Source: Lachnospiraceae bacterium
GTDB taxonomy: Bacteria > Bacillota > Clostridia > Lachnospirales > Lachnospiraceae
Assembly (NCBI GenBank): GCA_022791975.1
Contig: JAAWAC010000053.1
Location: 62,001 to 126,000, forward strand
Reading direction: 5' to 3'
Length of the DNA: 64,000 bases
In this document: in pieces, positions 1 through 8,945 of the stretch
How positions within the stretch are numbered: position 1 is the stretch's first letter
Layout of the letters: each line of letters starts with the position of its first letter
Translations under genes and position numbers: made by a program
Notes under the pieces: model-generated
The model's input: only the letters and a program-made list of their open reading frames with translations
What the model was told of the DNA's origin: nothing
The model's database searches: none

Positions 1-1
1 T

Positions 2-685
2 GGCAACGAGAAGGACAACGAGAAGGATTTCGAGCTTCTCTATATCGGTTCTAAAAATGTGTTTTCTCCGGCTACAGCTGTGGTGGAGGTGACCAAGGAG
101 CTGGAGCATATGGGACAGATGGCCTATACCAATTTAAACCGGGCTATGAATGCTTTGATTACGCTGGATGAGGAGGATATTGCAGAGGTTTACCGTGTGG
201 AGGAATACATCAATTTCCTCAATCATGCCATTACGGATTATCTGGTGAAGATTAACCAGACCACTCTACCAGTGGAGGATGCCAAGAGCATTGGCGGACT
301 TTTCCATGTGGTAAATGATATTGAGCGCATTGGCGACCATGCGGAGAATGTGGCGGACGCGGCAAAACAGCGGATTGAGGAGAATATCAATATCAGCAAG
401 GTGGCGGTCCATGAGCTGGGAAGGATTATGGAGCCGGTGAACAATATTCTCCAGTATGCTCTGGACACCTTTTCCAACAATAACCGGGAGCACGTGCAGG
501 AGATTTTGGACATTGAGGATTCCATCGATCACCTGGAGAAGGAGCTGCAACAGTCCCATGTGGATCGGCTTACCCAGAACCAGTGTACGCCTGCGGCGGG
601 CATGATTTTCTCTGATGTGGTATCCGGGCTGGAGCGTGTGGCTGACCATGCCACCAACATTGCCTTTGCAATTTTGGAGGAATAA
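2..685 (+). CDS. Na/Pi cotransporter family protein, C-terminal PhoU-like part (5' end outside window)
   Basis: The reading frame is open to the left edge, so this is the 3' part of a larger gene; the GTG near position 59 is an internal codon. The visible ~227 residues are all-helical and contain two PhoU-type repeats, seen as the paired motifs NDIERIGDHAENVAD and SGLERVADHATNIA, each with the E-R-x-x-DHA metal-contact pattern. In NptA/YjbB-type Na-dependent phosphate cotransporters such a cytoplasmic PhoU-like tail follows two Na/Pi membrane repeats. The membrane part cannot be seen here, so a free-standing PhoU protein is possible, but the in-frame sequence continuing upstream and the hydrophilic lead-in favour the cotransporter. 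It overlaps the next gene by one base (TAATG), suggesting translational coupling. Confidence 0.82.
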   Translation, partial: GNEKDNEKDFELLYIGSKNVFSPATAVVEVTKELEHMGQMAYTNLNRAMNALITLDEEDIAEVYRVEEYINFLNHAITDYLVKINQTTLPVEDAKSIGGLFHVVNDIERIGDHAENVADAAKQRIEENINISKVAVHELGRIMEPVNNILQYALDTFSNNNREHVQEILDIEDSIDHLEKELQQSHVDRLTQNQCTPAAGMIFSDVVSGLERVADHATNIAFAILEE

Positions 686-1176
686 TGCTGCGGATTTTTT
701 ACTATTTGATTGCCTGGCCCCTACTGGGTATACTGCGCCTAATATTCTGGCTGGTAAAGCTTTTGGGGCGTCTGTTATCCCGGATTTTGTCCGGGATTTC
801 TGGCCATTGGGCCTTTTGGCATGCAGATCTTACAAAAATGGATGGCTGGGAATTTGAGGATTATGCAGCCCGCCTTCTGGAAAAAAATGGGTTTCGACGT
901 GTACAGGTCACCCGGGGAAGTATGGATCAGGGGGTGGACATTGTGGCTGAGAGAGGCGGACAGGTCTATGCCATTCAGTGTAAGCATTACACAGGAAAGA
1001 TATCCAACAAGGCGGTGCAGGAGGCCTACGCAGGGGCGGAGTTTTACGGTTGTGATGTGCCAGTGGTTCTGACCAGCAGTTATTTTACTGCCTCCGCGGT
1101 GGAGTTGGCTGAATCTATAGGGGTGGAGCTGTGGGACAGGGAGGACTTGCAGTGCATGAGGCGGAGAAGCTTTTGA
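685..1176 (+). CDS. membrane-anchored Mrr-type restriction-endonuclease-like protein
   Basis: A 163-residue protein. Residues ~3-40 are hydrophobic (one long or two short membrane segments). From ~50 on there is a PD-(D/E)xK nuclease domain of the Mrr/RecB-like type: the GWEFEDYAARLL helix supplies the acidic residue, then DQGVD and the core AIQCKHY give the D...QxK catalytic pattern. Family knowledge: such proteins bind or cut DNA, and membrane-tethered versions are common in Firmicutes with no proven role. Start is the ATG in the TAATG overlap with the upstream transporter gene, with GAGGAA just before it. Adjacent modification genes are absent, so this is not an ordinary restriction system. 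Confidence 0.75.
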   Translation: MLRIFYYLIAWPLLGILRLIFWLVKLLGRLLSRILSGISGHWAFWHADLTKMDGWEFEDYAARLLEKNGFRRVQVTRGSMDQGVDIVAERGGQVYAIQCKHYTGKISNKAVQEAYAGAEFYGCDVPVVLTSSYFTASAVELAESIGVELWDREDLQCMRRRSF

Positions 1177-1252
1177 GTGGGCTTCCCCCGGGGCTTTCTA
1201 AGAAAATATTAAGAAATTTTTAAATAATGACACAAGGATTCGACAAAAGACC

Positions 1253-1279
1253 TTGACAAGCGTGAGAGTTTGTTATAAT
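1253..1279 (+). promoter_or_regulatory. sigma-A type promoter of the SH3/NlpC gene
   Basis: TTGACA at 1253-1258 and TATAAT at 1274-1279, separated by a short 15-base spacer; a TG one base before the -10 (1271-1272) makes it an extended -10, which would compensate for the spacing. Confidence 0.7.
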
Positions 1280-1334
1280 ATGTAACAGGAATGTAACAAA
1301 TTCGTAATAAATAAACGTATTGTGGAGGTTTTTT

Positions 1335-2381
1335 ATGTATAGACATTATCGATTGACAGGAGCAGTGATGGGTCTTGCTTTGGCGGCCAGCCTGAATTTG
1401 CCGGTGTATGCGGCAGGAGGCATTGGAGCAGAGCTGGGCGACAATCTGTCTGCGGGGATTGCTGACAGCCTGCCCCAGGAAGAGGTGTCAGTGGAGGATG
1501 TAAAGAAGGTGGCTTCCGAGACCCTCTGGGTGGGAACGCCGCTGGAAGGGTACACCAATATTGCTATCTCCAGTGTGGACGATAATTTGAATATCCGGTC
1601 TGGAGCAGGTACGGATTATAAACTGGTTGGGAAGATGCGCAATGACTCCGCCTGCAATGTGGAGTGGGTAGAGGGAGAATGGGCCTATATCACTTCCGGA
1701 GAGGTGGAGGGCTATGTAAAATCCGAATATCTGGTTACTGGCCAGGAGGCAGTGGACAAGGCTTTGGAGCTGGGCCATACGGTTGCCCATGTAAAGGCAG
1801 ATGCTCTGTATGTGCGCATGGAGCCCAATACAGAGGCCGATTACTGGACCATGGTCCCCTCTGGGGAGGAGCTTCTAGTGATGGAAGAGCTGGGTGATTG
1901 GGTAAAAGTGGATATTGACGGGGAGGAAGGCTACGTGGCCGCCGAGTATGTGGAGGTGAGCAACGAGCTGAAAACTGCCCTTACGATTACAGAGGCATTG
2001 TACGGAGAGGGTGTTACGGATGTGCGGGTTGCTCTCTGCGAGTTTGCAAAACAGTATGTGGGGAACCGCTATGTATGGGGAGGCACCAGCCTGACCAAGG
2101 GCGCTGACTGCTCGGGCTTTGTATTGTCAGTATTTAAGAATTACGGTGTGTCTCTGCCTCATTCCTCGAGAGCACAGGCCAACTGTGGCACCCGGATTTC
2201 CGTGTCCGAAGCTCAGCCGGGAGACCTGATTTTCTATGGCAATGGCAGAAGCATCAACCATGTGGCCATCTATATTGGTGGCGGTCGGGTGGTACATGCC
2301 AGCAATGAGCGGACAGGCATTATAATTTCCAATGCTTACTACCGCAGCCCTGTGTGTGCTACACGGATTCTGCAAAACTAA
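1335..2381 (+). CDS. secreted SH3-domain NlpC/P60 peptidoglycan hydrolase
   Basis: A 348-residue exported protein that should cut peptide stems of peptidoglycan. Residues 1-30 form a signal peptide ending near VYAAG. Two bacterial SH3 domains follow (around residues 84-130, LNIRSGAG, and 157-200, ALYVRMEP), which usually bind the wall. The C-terminal NlpC/P60 domain has the catalytic Cys in GADCSGFV (~258), the His in NHVAIYIGGG (~309) and the third polar residue in VVHAS. The start is the ATG at 1335, six bases after TGGAGG; a longer TTG-started frame from 1320 would include the ribosome site and is rejected. It has its own promoter and terminator, so it is monocistronic. Confidence 0.9.
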   Translation: MYRHYRLTGAVMGLALAASLNLPVYAAGGIGAELGDNLSAGIADSLPQEEVSVEDVKKVASETLWVGTPLEGYTNIAISSVDDNLNIRSGAGTDYKLVGKMRNDSACNVEWVEGEWAYITSGEVEGYVKSEYLVTGQEAVDKALELGHTVAHVKADALYVRMEPNTEADYWTMVPSGEELLVMEELGDWVKVDIDGEEGYVAAEYVEVSNELKTALTITEALYGEGVTDVRVALCEFAKQYVGNRYVWGGTSLTKGADCSGFVLSVFKNYGVSLPHSSRAQANCGTRISVSEAQPGDLIFYGNGRSINHVAIYIGGGRVVHASNERTGIIISNAYYRSPVCATRILQN

Positions 2382-2406
2382 GAATTAAAAATCGAAGCAT
2401 AGAAAG

Positions 2407-2437
2407 ACCGCTTCTCCTGCATAGGGGAAGCGGTTTT
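2407..2437 (+). terminator. rho-independent terminator after the NlpC/P60 gene
   Basis: ACCGCTTC pairs with GAAGCGGT (with an inner CC/GG) across a small loop, followed directly by TTTT. Confidence 0.85.
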
Positions 2438-2457
2438 GTGCTTCCATCTTTCTTTAG

Positions 2458-2486
2458 TTGCCGAAGTGACATAAATTTGCTACAAT
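2458..2486 (+). promoter_or_regulatory. probable promoter of hflK-hflC
   Basis: TTGCCG at 2458-2463, a 17-base spacer, and TACAAT at 2481-2486; about 100 bases upstream of hflK. Confidence 0.6.
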
Positions 2487-2594
2487 AAAAGACAGCAACA
2501 TGGGAATTACCTGCACCTCTGGCTTTCAAAGAGCAAGGGGAGGCCTTTTGAGACGGCGGGGAGCGGACACGGCATAGTAAGGAGAGGATAAAAT

Positions 2595-3647
2595 ATGCTG
2601 AACTTTAGAAAAAACTACCGGGATGTGAATGAAAACCCCAACCCCGGTGGGGAAAATTTGAAAAACATGCGCAAAAAAGTCCTGCGGAATGTGGGAATCG
2701 TGGCGGCGGTTGTCTTGGTGGTAATTTTGGCAAATTCCTGCTGGTATACCATACAGGAGGAGCAGCAGGCGGTGGTTTGCACTCTGGGGCAGCCCAAGGC
2801 CGTGACAGAACCAGGACTTCATTTTAAGATTCCTTTGATTCAGACGGTGACTAAGGTGAACACCACCATTCAGGGACTTACGGTGGGCTATGATGATACG
2901 GAGAACTACACCGATGACGCCATGATGATTACCTCGGATTACAATTTTATCCGGGTGGATTTCTACGCGGAGTATCGCATTTCTGACCCGGTAAAGGCGT
3001 TGTATGCCTCCGAGGACCCGGTGACCATCCTGGACAATATAGCCCAGAACTGCATCCGCACTACCATAGGTTCCTACTCCGTGGATGCAGTGTTGACCAC
3101 AGGAAAGAATGAGATACAGGCCAATATTAAGGAGATGATTATGGACAAGCTGGAGACCTACGACATTGGGGTCCAGCTGGTTAATATTACCATCCAGGAC
3201 GCTCAGCCTCCCACTGACGAGGTTATCACGGCCTTTAAGGAGGTGGAGACAGCCAAGCAGGGCAAGGAGACAGCCTTAAATAACGCCAACAAATACCGCA
3301 ACGAGCAGATTCCCCAGGCCCGGGCAGAGGCGGACAAGATTCTCCAGGATGCGGAGGCCCAGAAAGAGAGCCGCATCAACGAGGCCGAGGGACAGGTGGC
3401 CCGCTTTAATTCCATGTATGAGGAGTACGTGAAATATCCCAATACCACCAGGCAGCGAATGTTCTATGAGACCATGGAGGAAGTCATGCCCGGGATGAAG
3501 ATTATTATCCAGGGGGAAAATGGCAGCCAGATACAACAGATACTTCCCCTGGATGTATTCAGCGGCGCAGTGGAAAACGGCGGCACCACCTCCGACACAG
3601 GCAAAAATACAGATACATCCAGCAACGATACAGAGAGCGAAGAATAA
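2595..3647 (+). CDS. hflK: HflK-like SPFH/prohibitin membrane protein
   Basis: A 350-residue band-7 (SPFH) protein. A short hydrophilic N-terminus with NENPNPGG is followed by one membrane segment (about residues 32-52), the SPFH core starting near EEQQAVVCTLG, and a coiled-coil stretch rich in Ala/Glu/Gln (about 205-270, e.g. ARAEADKILQDAEAQ). HflK pairs with HflC to form a large cage around the FtsH protease and tunes its activity. The C-terminal ~35 residues are low-complexity Gly/Ser/Thr/Asp/Glu. It starts at ATG after GGAGAGG. The hflC gene follows after 118 bases that hold a long hairpin. Confidence 0.88.
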   Translation: MLNFRKNYRDVNENPNPGGENLKNMRKKVLRNVGIVAAVVLVVILANSCWYTIQEEQQAVVCTLGQPKAVTEPGLHFKIPLIQTVTKVNTTIQGLTVGYDDTENYTDDAMMITSDYNFIRVDFYAEYRISDPVKALYASEDPVTILDNIAQNCIRTTIGSYSVDAVLTTGKNEIQANIKEMIMDKLETYDIGVQLVNITIQDAQPPTDEVITAFKEVETAKQGKETALNNANKYRNEQIPQARAEADKILQDAEAQKESRINEAEGQVARFNSMYEEYVKYPNTTRQRMFYETMEEVMPGMKIIIQGENGSQIQQILPLDVFSGAVENGGTTSDTGKNTDTSSNDTESEE

Positions 3648-3665
3648 GTCAGCGGAAGCCCGGAG

Positions 3666-3726
3666 AAGCCCCGGAAGGATTTAAGGGCGCGAAGCGTCAG
3701 GAAATCCTTCCAGAAGAAGGGGGCTT
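3666..3726 (+). other. long intercistronic hairpin between hflK and hflC
   Basis: GGAAGGATTT (3673-3682) pairs perfectly with AAATCCTTCC (3702-3711), and outside it AAGCCCC pairs with GGGGCTT (3720-3726). There is no T-run, so this looks more like an RNA stability or processing element than a terminator. Confidence 0.6.
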
Positions 3727-3765
3727 AGGAGGGGTGAAGCGGAACTCTAAATAGGAGGTTTTTAG

Positions 3766-4740
3766 ATGGAAGAGAAGAAAAGAAGAGGTCTCGGCGCAAT
3801 CAAGTATGTTTTGTTGGTGATTGTGCTGCTTGTCCTGGGAAACAGCCTGATTGTCTGCCAGGAAAATGAATATAAGCTTATTCGTCAGTTTGGAAAGGTG
3901 CAGCGGGTGATTTCTGTGGCAGGACTTTCCATGAAGATTCCCTTTATACAGTCTGTGGATACCATTCCCAAGGAGATCCTTATGTACGATCTGCCGGCCT
4001 CAGATGTGATTACATCTGACAAAAAGTCCATGATCGTGGACAGCTATGTGCTTTGGCGGGTGACGGACCCCCTGAAATTTACCCAGACCTTAAGCGGCTC
4101 CATCTACAATGCGGAGAACCGGATTAATGCGGTTGTATACAACGCAACCAAAAACACGGTGTCCAATATGACCCAGGACGAGGTGATCAAAAGCCGGGAC
4201 GGAAAGATGACCGTGACCATCAGCGATACAGAGGAGGAAGTGGAATCCAATGATCTGGTGCTGGAGGAGAAGGAGACGGTGATCGAGATCAAATCCCTCA
4301 CAGAGGAGATTATGGAGAGTTTGGGGGATGTGGCGGAACAGTATGGCATTGCTATTTTGACAGTGGAGGTGAAGAAGCTTGATCTGCCTGATGACAATAA
4401 ACAGGCGGTGTATAGCCGAATGATTTCTGAGCGGGAGAATATTGCGGCTCAGTATACGGCGGAGGGCGCTTCCCAGGCCCAGATGATACAGAATACCACG
4501 GATAAGGAGGTATCCATTATGCTCTCGGAGGCGAAGGCCCAGGCAGAGCAGATTGTGGCAGAGGGCGAGGCGGAATACATGCGGATTCTGTCAGATGCCT
4601 ATGCGGACGAGAGCCGCAGTGATTTCTATTCCTTTGTGCGGAGTCTGGATGCGGCAAAGGAAAGCTTGAAGGGAAGCAATGAGAAGACTCTGATTCTGCC
4701 CTCCAATTCCCCCATTGCCCGGATTTTCGCAGGAAACTAG
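3766..4740 (+). CDS. hflC: HflC-like SPFH/prohibitin membrane protein
   Basis: A 324-residue partner of HflK. One N-terminal membrane segment (residues ~12-28, YVLLVIVLLVLG) precedes the SPFH core (IRQFGKVQRVISVAGLSMKIP) and a C-terminal helical region (AEGASQAQMIQNTTDKE and EAKAQAEQIVAEGEAE). About 35 residues of acidic, charged sequence (TISDTEEEVESNDLVLEEKE) are inserted in the core compared with typical HflC. The HflKC complex is membrane-bound and regulates FtsH. It starts at ATG after TAGGAGG with good spacing. No separate promoter is evident, so it is probably co-transcribed with hflK. Confidence 0.88.
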   Translation: MEEKKRRGLGAIKYVLLVIVLLVLGNSLIVCQENEYKLIRQFGKVQRVISVAGLSMKIPFIQSVDTIPKEILMYDLPASDVITSDKKSMIVDSYVLWRVTDPLKFTQTLSGSIYNAENRINAVVYNATKNTVSNMTQDEVIKSRDGKMTVTISDTEEEVESNDLVLEEKETVIEIKSLTEEIMESLGDVAEQYGIAILTVEVKKLDLPDDNKQAVYSRMISERENIAAQYTAEGASQAQMIQNTTDKEVSIMLSEAKAQAEQIVAEGEAEYMRILSDAYADESRSDFYSFVRSLDAAKESLKGSNEKTLILPSNSPIARIFAGN

Positions 4741-4796
4741 AGGAGATAAAGGCAAAAGTGTTTTCTAAAAAGTACATCCAGAATCTAACATTGGAA

Positions 4797-4825
4797 TGGA
4801 CAACTTTTCGGTAATATGTTACAAT
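4797..4825 (+). promoter_or_regulatory. strong promoter of the pyruvate:ferredoxin oxidoreductase gene
   Basis: TGGACA at 4797-4802, 17-base spacer, TACAAT at 4820-4825, with TG at 4817-4818 giving an extended -10. It lies about 110 bases before the start codon. Confidence 0.75.
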
Positions 4826-4842
4826 AAATCTGTATGGAATAT

Positions 4843-4882
4843 CACGGGGAAATCCCGTGCAGGCCTTGCAACAGAAGGCTTT
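4843..4882 (+). other. two small leader hairpins ahead of the pyruvate:ferredoxin oxidoreductase gene
   Basis: CACGGG (4843-4848) pairs with CCCGTG (4854-4859), and GCCTT pairs with AAGGC just downstream, followed by TTTT. They sit in the transcribed leader; the second resembles a weak attenuator. No riboswitch class was recognised. Confidence 0.4.
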
Positions 4883-4935
4883 TCCGTGTTAGTAATTGCC
4901 CTTATGAGGCTAAACAATAAGGAGGAAAAGACAAA

Positions 4936-7900
4936 ATGGCTAGAAAAATGAAGACCATGGATGGTAATCATGCAGCAGCACATGTATCCTATGCATACTC
5001 GGATGTTGCGGCTATCTATCCAATCACACCATCATCTGTCATGGCAGAGGCTACGGATGAATGGGCAACCCAGGGAAGAACCAATATCTTCGGACAGACT
5101 GTTCAGGTAACAGAGATGCAGTCCGAGGCTGGTGCAGCCGGTGCAGTACATGGTTCTCTGGCAGCAGGCGCGCTGACCACCACGTTTACTGCTTCCCAGG
5201 GCTTACTGCTGATGATCCCCAACCTGTACAAGGTGGCTGGTGAGCAGCTTCCCGGCGTGTTCAATGTATCTGCTCGTGCCCTTGCAAGCCATGCATTATC
5301 CATTTTTGGCGATCACTCTGATGTATATGCATGCCGCCAGACCGGCGCTGCCATGTTGTGCGAATCCAGTGTACAGGAGGTTATGGACTTAACTCCCGTG
5401 GCACACTGCGCAGCTATTAAGGGAAAGATTCCCTTTATCAACTTCTTCGACGGCTTCCGCACCTCCCATGAGATTCAGAAGATCGAGACCTGGGATTATG
5501 AGGATCTGAAGGAGATGGTGGATCTGGACGCCATTGATGCATTCCGCAAGAATGCACTGAATCCCAATCACCCCTGCCAGAGAGGTTCCGCACAGAATCC
5601 GGATATCTTCTTCCAGGCCAGAGAGGCTTGCAATGCCTACTACGATGCTATGCCGGCCATTGTGCAGGAGTACATGGATAAGGTAAATGCTAAGATCGGC
5701 ACCGATTACAAGCTGTTTAACTACTATGGTGCTGCTGACGCAGAGCAGGTAATCGTGGCTATGGGATCCGTGTGCGACACCATTGAGGAGACCATTGACT
5801 ATCTGGTAGCTGCTGGACGTAAAGTTGGCGTGGTAAAGGTGCGCCTGTATCGTCCCTTCAGCGCAGAGGCTCTGCTTAGTGCCATTCCCGAGAGCGTAAA
5901 GAAGATCACGGTATTAGACAGAACCAAGGAGCCGGGCGCTCTGGGCGAGCCCCTGTACTTGGATGTGGTGGCAGCTCTTAAGGGAACCAAGTTCAACGAT
6001 ACACCTGTATTCAGCGGACGCTATGGCTTGGGCTCCAAGGATACCACCCCGGCTCAGATCGTTTCCGTATTTGACAATGAGACCAAGGCTAAATTCACCA
6101 TCGGTATTGTGGATGATGTGACTGGACTTTCCCTGGAAGCTGGGGCTCCCCTGGTAACTACTCCGGAGGGAACCATCAACTGCAAATTCTGGGGTCTGGG
6201 CGCTGACGGTACCGTAGGTGCCAACAAGAACTCCATCAAAATCATCGGCGACAACACCGATATGTATGCACAGGCTTACTTTGATTATGACTCTAAGAAG
6301 TCCGGTGGTGTGACCATGTCTCACCTGCGCTTTGGTAAGAGCCCCATCAAGTCTACCTATCTGATTCACAAGGCAAACTTTGTGGCCTGCCACAATCCTT
6401 CCTATGTGCGCAAGTACAACATGGTACAGGAGCTGGTGGACGGTGGTACCTTCCTGCTGAACTGCCCCTGGGATATGGAGGGCATTGAACATCATCTGCC
6501 GGGACAGGTAAAGAGCTTTATCGCAAATCACAATATTAAATTCTATGTAATCGACGGTATTAAGATTGGTAAGGAGATCGGACTGGGTGGCCGTATCAAC
6601 ACGGTATTGCAGTCTGCATTCTTTAAGCTTGCCAATATTATTCCCGAGGAGCAGGCTATTGATCTGATGAAGGCTGCCGCCAAGGCTACCTATGGCCGCA
6701 AGGGAGATGCCATCGTACAGATGAACTATGATGCCATTGACGCAGGCGCTAAGCAGGTGGTGGAAATTCAGGTTCCCGACAGCTGGAAGAATGCAGCTGA
6801 CGAGGGTCTGGCTGTAACCACTGCAGCTGGCAGCAGAGCAGATGTAGTTGACTTTGTCAACAATGTACAGTCCAAGGTAAATGCCCAGGAAGGAAACAGC
6901 CTGCCTGTATCTGCATTTAAGGATTATGTGGATGGCACTACACCCAGCGGCTCCTCCGCTTATGAGAAGCGCGGCATTGCGGTGGATATTCCTGTATGGA
7001 ATCCGGATAATTGTATCCAGTGTAACCGTTGTGCTTACGTTTGTCCTCATGCGGTTATCCGTCCGTTTGCTCTTGGCGCCGACGAGGCAGCTGCGGCTCC
7101 GGAAGGCATGAAGATGGTTCCCATGACTGGCATGGCAGATTACAAGTTCTCCATTGCGATTTCCGCTCTGGATTGTACTGGCTGCGGTTCCTGTGCAAAT
7201 GTATGCCCGGGAAAGAAAGGTGCCAAAGCCCTGGTTATGGAAAATATGGAAGCTAACGTAGAGTCTCAGAAATTCTTTGACTATGCGGTAACTTTGCCGG
7301 AGAAGGCGGATGTCATCGCAAAATTCAAGGAGGCTACTGTAAAGGGAAGCCAGTTCAAGACTCCTCTGTTAGAGTTCTCCGGCGCATGCGCAGGCTGCGG
7401 TGAGACTCCTTATGCCAAGCTGATTACCCAGCTCTTTGGAGACAGAATGTATATTGCAAACGCAACCGGATGCTCCTCCATCTGGGGCAACTCCTCACCG
7501 TCTACTCCGTACACGGTAAATCAGAAGGGACAGGGTCCTGCATGGTCCAACTCTCTGTTTGAGGATGCTGCGGAGTTTGGCTATGGTATGAGCCTGGCAC
7601 AGCGTGCCGTTAGAGGCGGTCTGAAGGCAAAGGTAGAAGCCCTGATGGCCAAGGCTGGGGATGACGTGAAGGCAGCGGCACAGGAGTGGCTTGACACCTA
7701 CAATGTAGGGGCAACCAACGGAGCAGCTACCGATAAGCTTGTTGCAGCCTTAGAGGCATGTGGATGCGACGAGGGCAAAGAGATTCTGAAGGATAAGGAT
7801 TTCCTGGCAAAGAAGTCCCAGTGGATCTTTGGTGGTGACGGCTGGGCCTATGATATCGGCTTCGGCGGCGTGGACCATGTACTGGCCAGCGGACAGGATG

Positions 7901-8475
7901 TAAATGTGATGGTATTCGATACCGAGGTTTACTCCAATACCGGCGGACAGTCCTCCAAGGCGACTCCCACCGGTGCGATTGCGCAGTTTGCAGCCGGCGG
8001 CAAGGAAGTGAAGAAGAAAGATCTGGCTTCCATCGCCATGAGCTATGGTTATGTATATGTGGCTCAGATTGCCATGGGTGCTGACTTCAATCAGTGCGTA
8101 AAGGCTATTGCAGAGGCAGAGGCTTATCCGGGACCCTCCCTGATTATCGCTTACGCTCCCTGTATCAACCATGGTATTAAGAAGGGCATGAGCAAGGCTC
8201 AGACAGAGGAAGAGCTGGCTGTGAAGGCTGGTTACTGGCATTGCTTCCGGTTCAATCCGGCTGCAGCTGCTGAGGGTAAGGACGCCTTTACTCTTGACAG
8301 CAAGGAGCCCACAGGGGACTACAAAGAGTTCCTGGACGGCGAGGTTCGCTACAATTCTCTGAAGAGAGCAAATCCGGACCGTGCAGCGATGCTGTTTGAC
8401 AAGGCAGAGGCCAGCGCAAAGGCTAGATATGAGTATTTGAAGAAGCTGGGCGATCTGTATAAGGCAGAGGGCTAA
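4936..8475 (+). CDS. nifJ: pyruvate:ferredoxin (flavodoxin) oxidoreductase
   Basis: A full-length 1179-residue single-chain enzyme that converts pyruvate and CoA to acetyl-CoA and CO2, reducing ferredoxin; central to fermentation in strict anaerobes. Visible domains in order: the N-terminal pyrimidine-binding domain (YPITPSSVMAE, near residue 30), the CoA/transketolase-like region, an inserted 2x[4Fe-4S] ferredoxin domain with CIQCNRCAYVCP (~693) and CTGCGSCANVCP (~745), then the thiamine-pyrophosphate domain with GCSSIWG (~845) and GGDGWAYDIGFGG (~965); CAGCGE supplies another cluster ligand. It has its own promoter, AAGGAGG ribosome site and a strong terminator. Codon use looks highly biased, as expected for an abundant protein. 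Confidence 0.97.
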   Translation: MARKMKTMDGNHAAAHVSYAYSDVAAIYPITPSSVMAEATDEWATQGRTNIFGQTVQVTEMQSEAGAAGAVHGSLAAGALTTTFTASQGLLLMIPNLYKVAGEQLPGVFNVSARALASHALSIFGDHSDVYACRQTGAAMLCESSVQEVMDLTPVAHCAAIKGKIPFINFFDGFRTSHEIQKIETWDYEDLKEMVDLDAIDAFRKNALNPNHPCQRGSAQNPDIFFQAREACNAYYDAMPAIVQEYMDKVNAKIGTDYKLFNYYGAADAEQVIVAMGSVCDTIEETIDYLVAAGRKVGVVKVRLYRPFSAEALLSAIPESVKKITVLDRTKEPGALGEPLYLDVVAALKGTKFNDTPVFSGRYGLGSKDTTPAQIVSVFDNETKAKFTIGIVDDVTGLSLEAGAPLVTTPEGTINCKFWGLGADGTVGANKNSIKIIGDNTDMYAQAYFDYDSKKSGGVTMSHLRFGKSPIKSTYLIHKANFVACHNPSYVRKYNMVQELVDGGTFLLNCPWDMEGIEHHLPGQVKSFIANHNIKFYVIDGIKIGKEIGLGGRINTVLQSAFFKLANIIPEEQAIDLMKAAAKATYGRKGDAIVQMNYDAIDAGAKQVVEIQVPDSWKNAADEGLAVTTAAGSRADVVDFVNNVQSKVNAQEGNSLPVSAFKDYVDGTTPSGSSAYEKRGIAVDIPVWNPDNCIQCNRCAYVCPHAVIRPFALGADEAAAAPEGMKMVPMTGMADYKFSIAISALDCTGCGSCANVCPGKKGAKALVMENMEANVESQKFFDYAVTLPEKADVIAKFKEATVKGSQFKTPLLEFSGACAGCGETPYAKLITQLFGDRMYIANATGCSSIWGNSSPSTPYTVNQKGQGPAWSNSLFEDAAEFGYGMSLAQRAVRGGLKAKVEALMAKAGDDVKAAAQEWLDTYNVGATNGAATDKLVAALEACGCDEGKEILKDKDFLAKKSQWIFGGDGWAYDIGFGGVDHVLASGQDVNVMVFDTEVYSNTGGQSSKATPTGAIAQFAAGGKEVKKKDLASIAMSYGYVYVAQIAMGADFNQCVKAIAEAEAYPGPSLIIAYAPCINHGIKKGMSKAQTEEELAVKAGYWHCFRFNPAAAAEGKDAFTLDSKEPTGDYKEFLDGEVRYNSLKRANPDRAAMLFDKAEASAKARYEYLKKLGDLYKAEG

Positions 8476-8534
8476 AAAGAAGGTCTGTTTGATATAAGTT
8501 TAGGAAGCATTTCCCAGGGTTTACCCTGACAATG

Positions 8535-8569
8535 AAAAAGGAGCTGTTACAAAATAGCAGCTCCTTTTT
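8535..8569 (+). terminator. strong rho-independent terminator after nifJ
   Basis: AAAAAGGAGCTG (8535-8546) pairs perfectly with CAGCTCCTTTTT (8558-8569) around an 11-base loop. The A and T runs on either side let it serve both strands, stopping the convergent XRE gene as well. Confidence 0.93.
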
Positions 8570-8595
8570 ATAATGTTGTATTTCATTTTTCTGGC

Positions 8596-8928
8596 CTATA
8601 AGGAAGAAGCATCCTGACGCAGCCGCAAGACCAGATCTAAGAGCAGCTGGAGATCCCTCTCGGACAGCAGCTCCAATTCCCTGGTAAGCTGGTGCAGTAA
8701 ACCGGGATGCTCGATCTGAGGAGTAAAAAATTCTGAGATACTGATTTCAAAGTATTCACAGATTTTAAACAGCATGGAAAGGGAAGGCAGAGCGCGTCCG
8801 GAGGAAATGCTTTGAATATAGCCTTTGCTCTGCCCCAGATCATAGCTCAGCTTGTATTCGGAAATATTTTTATCAAGGCGCAGCTGGGTAATGCGCTTTC
8901 GGATATAATTGTCATCCATAACATCCAT
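8596..8928 (-). CDS. XRE-family helix-turn-helix regulator
   Basis: A 110-residue putative repressor. The N-terminal ~65 residues form a Cro/CI-type helix-turn-helix (RKRITQLRLDKNISEYKLSYDLGQSKGYIQSISSG split over helices 1-3), followed by EYFEISISEFF, the usual end of this fold. The rest is a leucine-rich helix (LTRELELLSERDLQLLLDL) that probably dimerises. It begins MDVMDD; either Met could be used. The divergent gene downstream of its promoter region is a small membrane protein (9084). A dyad between its own -35 and -10 suggests autoregulation. Confidence 0.82.
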   Translation of the reverse strand: MDVMDDNYIRKRITQLRLDKNISEYKLSYDLGQSKGYIQSISSGRALPSLSMLFKICEYFEISISEFFTPQIEHPGLLHQLTRELELLSERDLQLLLDLVLRLRQDASSL

Positions 8929-8945
8929 ATAATCACCTCAACCTA

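Noticed and set aside
1320-1334. Upstream TTG start extending the NlpC/P60 gene
   Set aside because: The extension would contain the GGAGG ribosome site of ATG 1335.
4741-4935. Riboswitch in the nifJ leader
   Set aside because: Two small hairpins only; no conserved riboswitch core recognised.
5914-7050. 378-residue open frame antisense to nifJ
   Set aside because: It is a shadow of a strongly codon-biased gene; no ribosome site or recognisable protein features.
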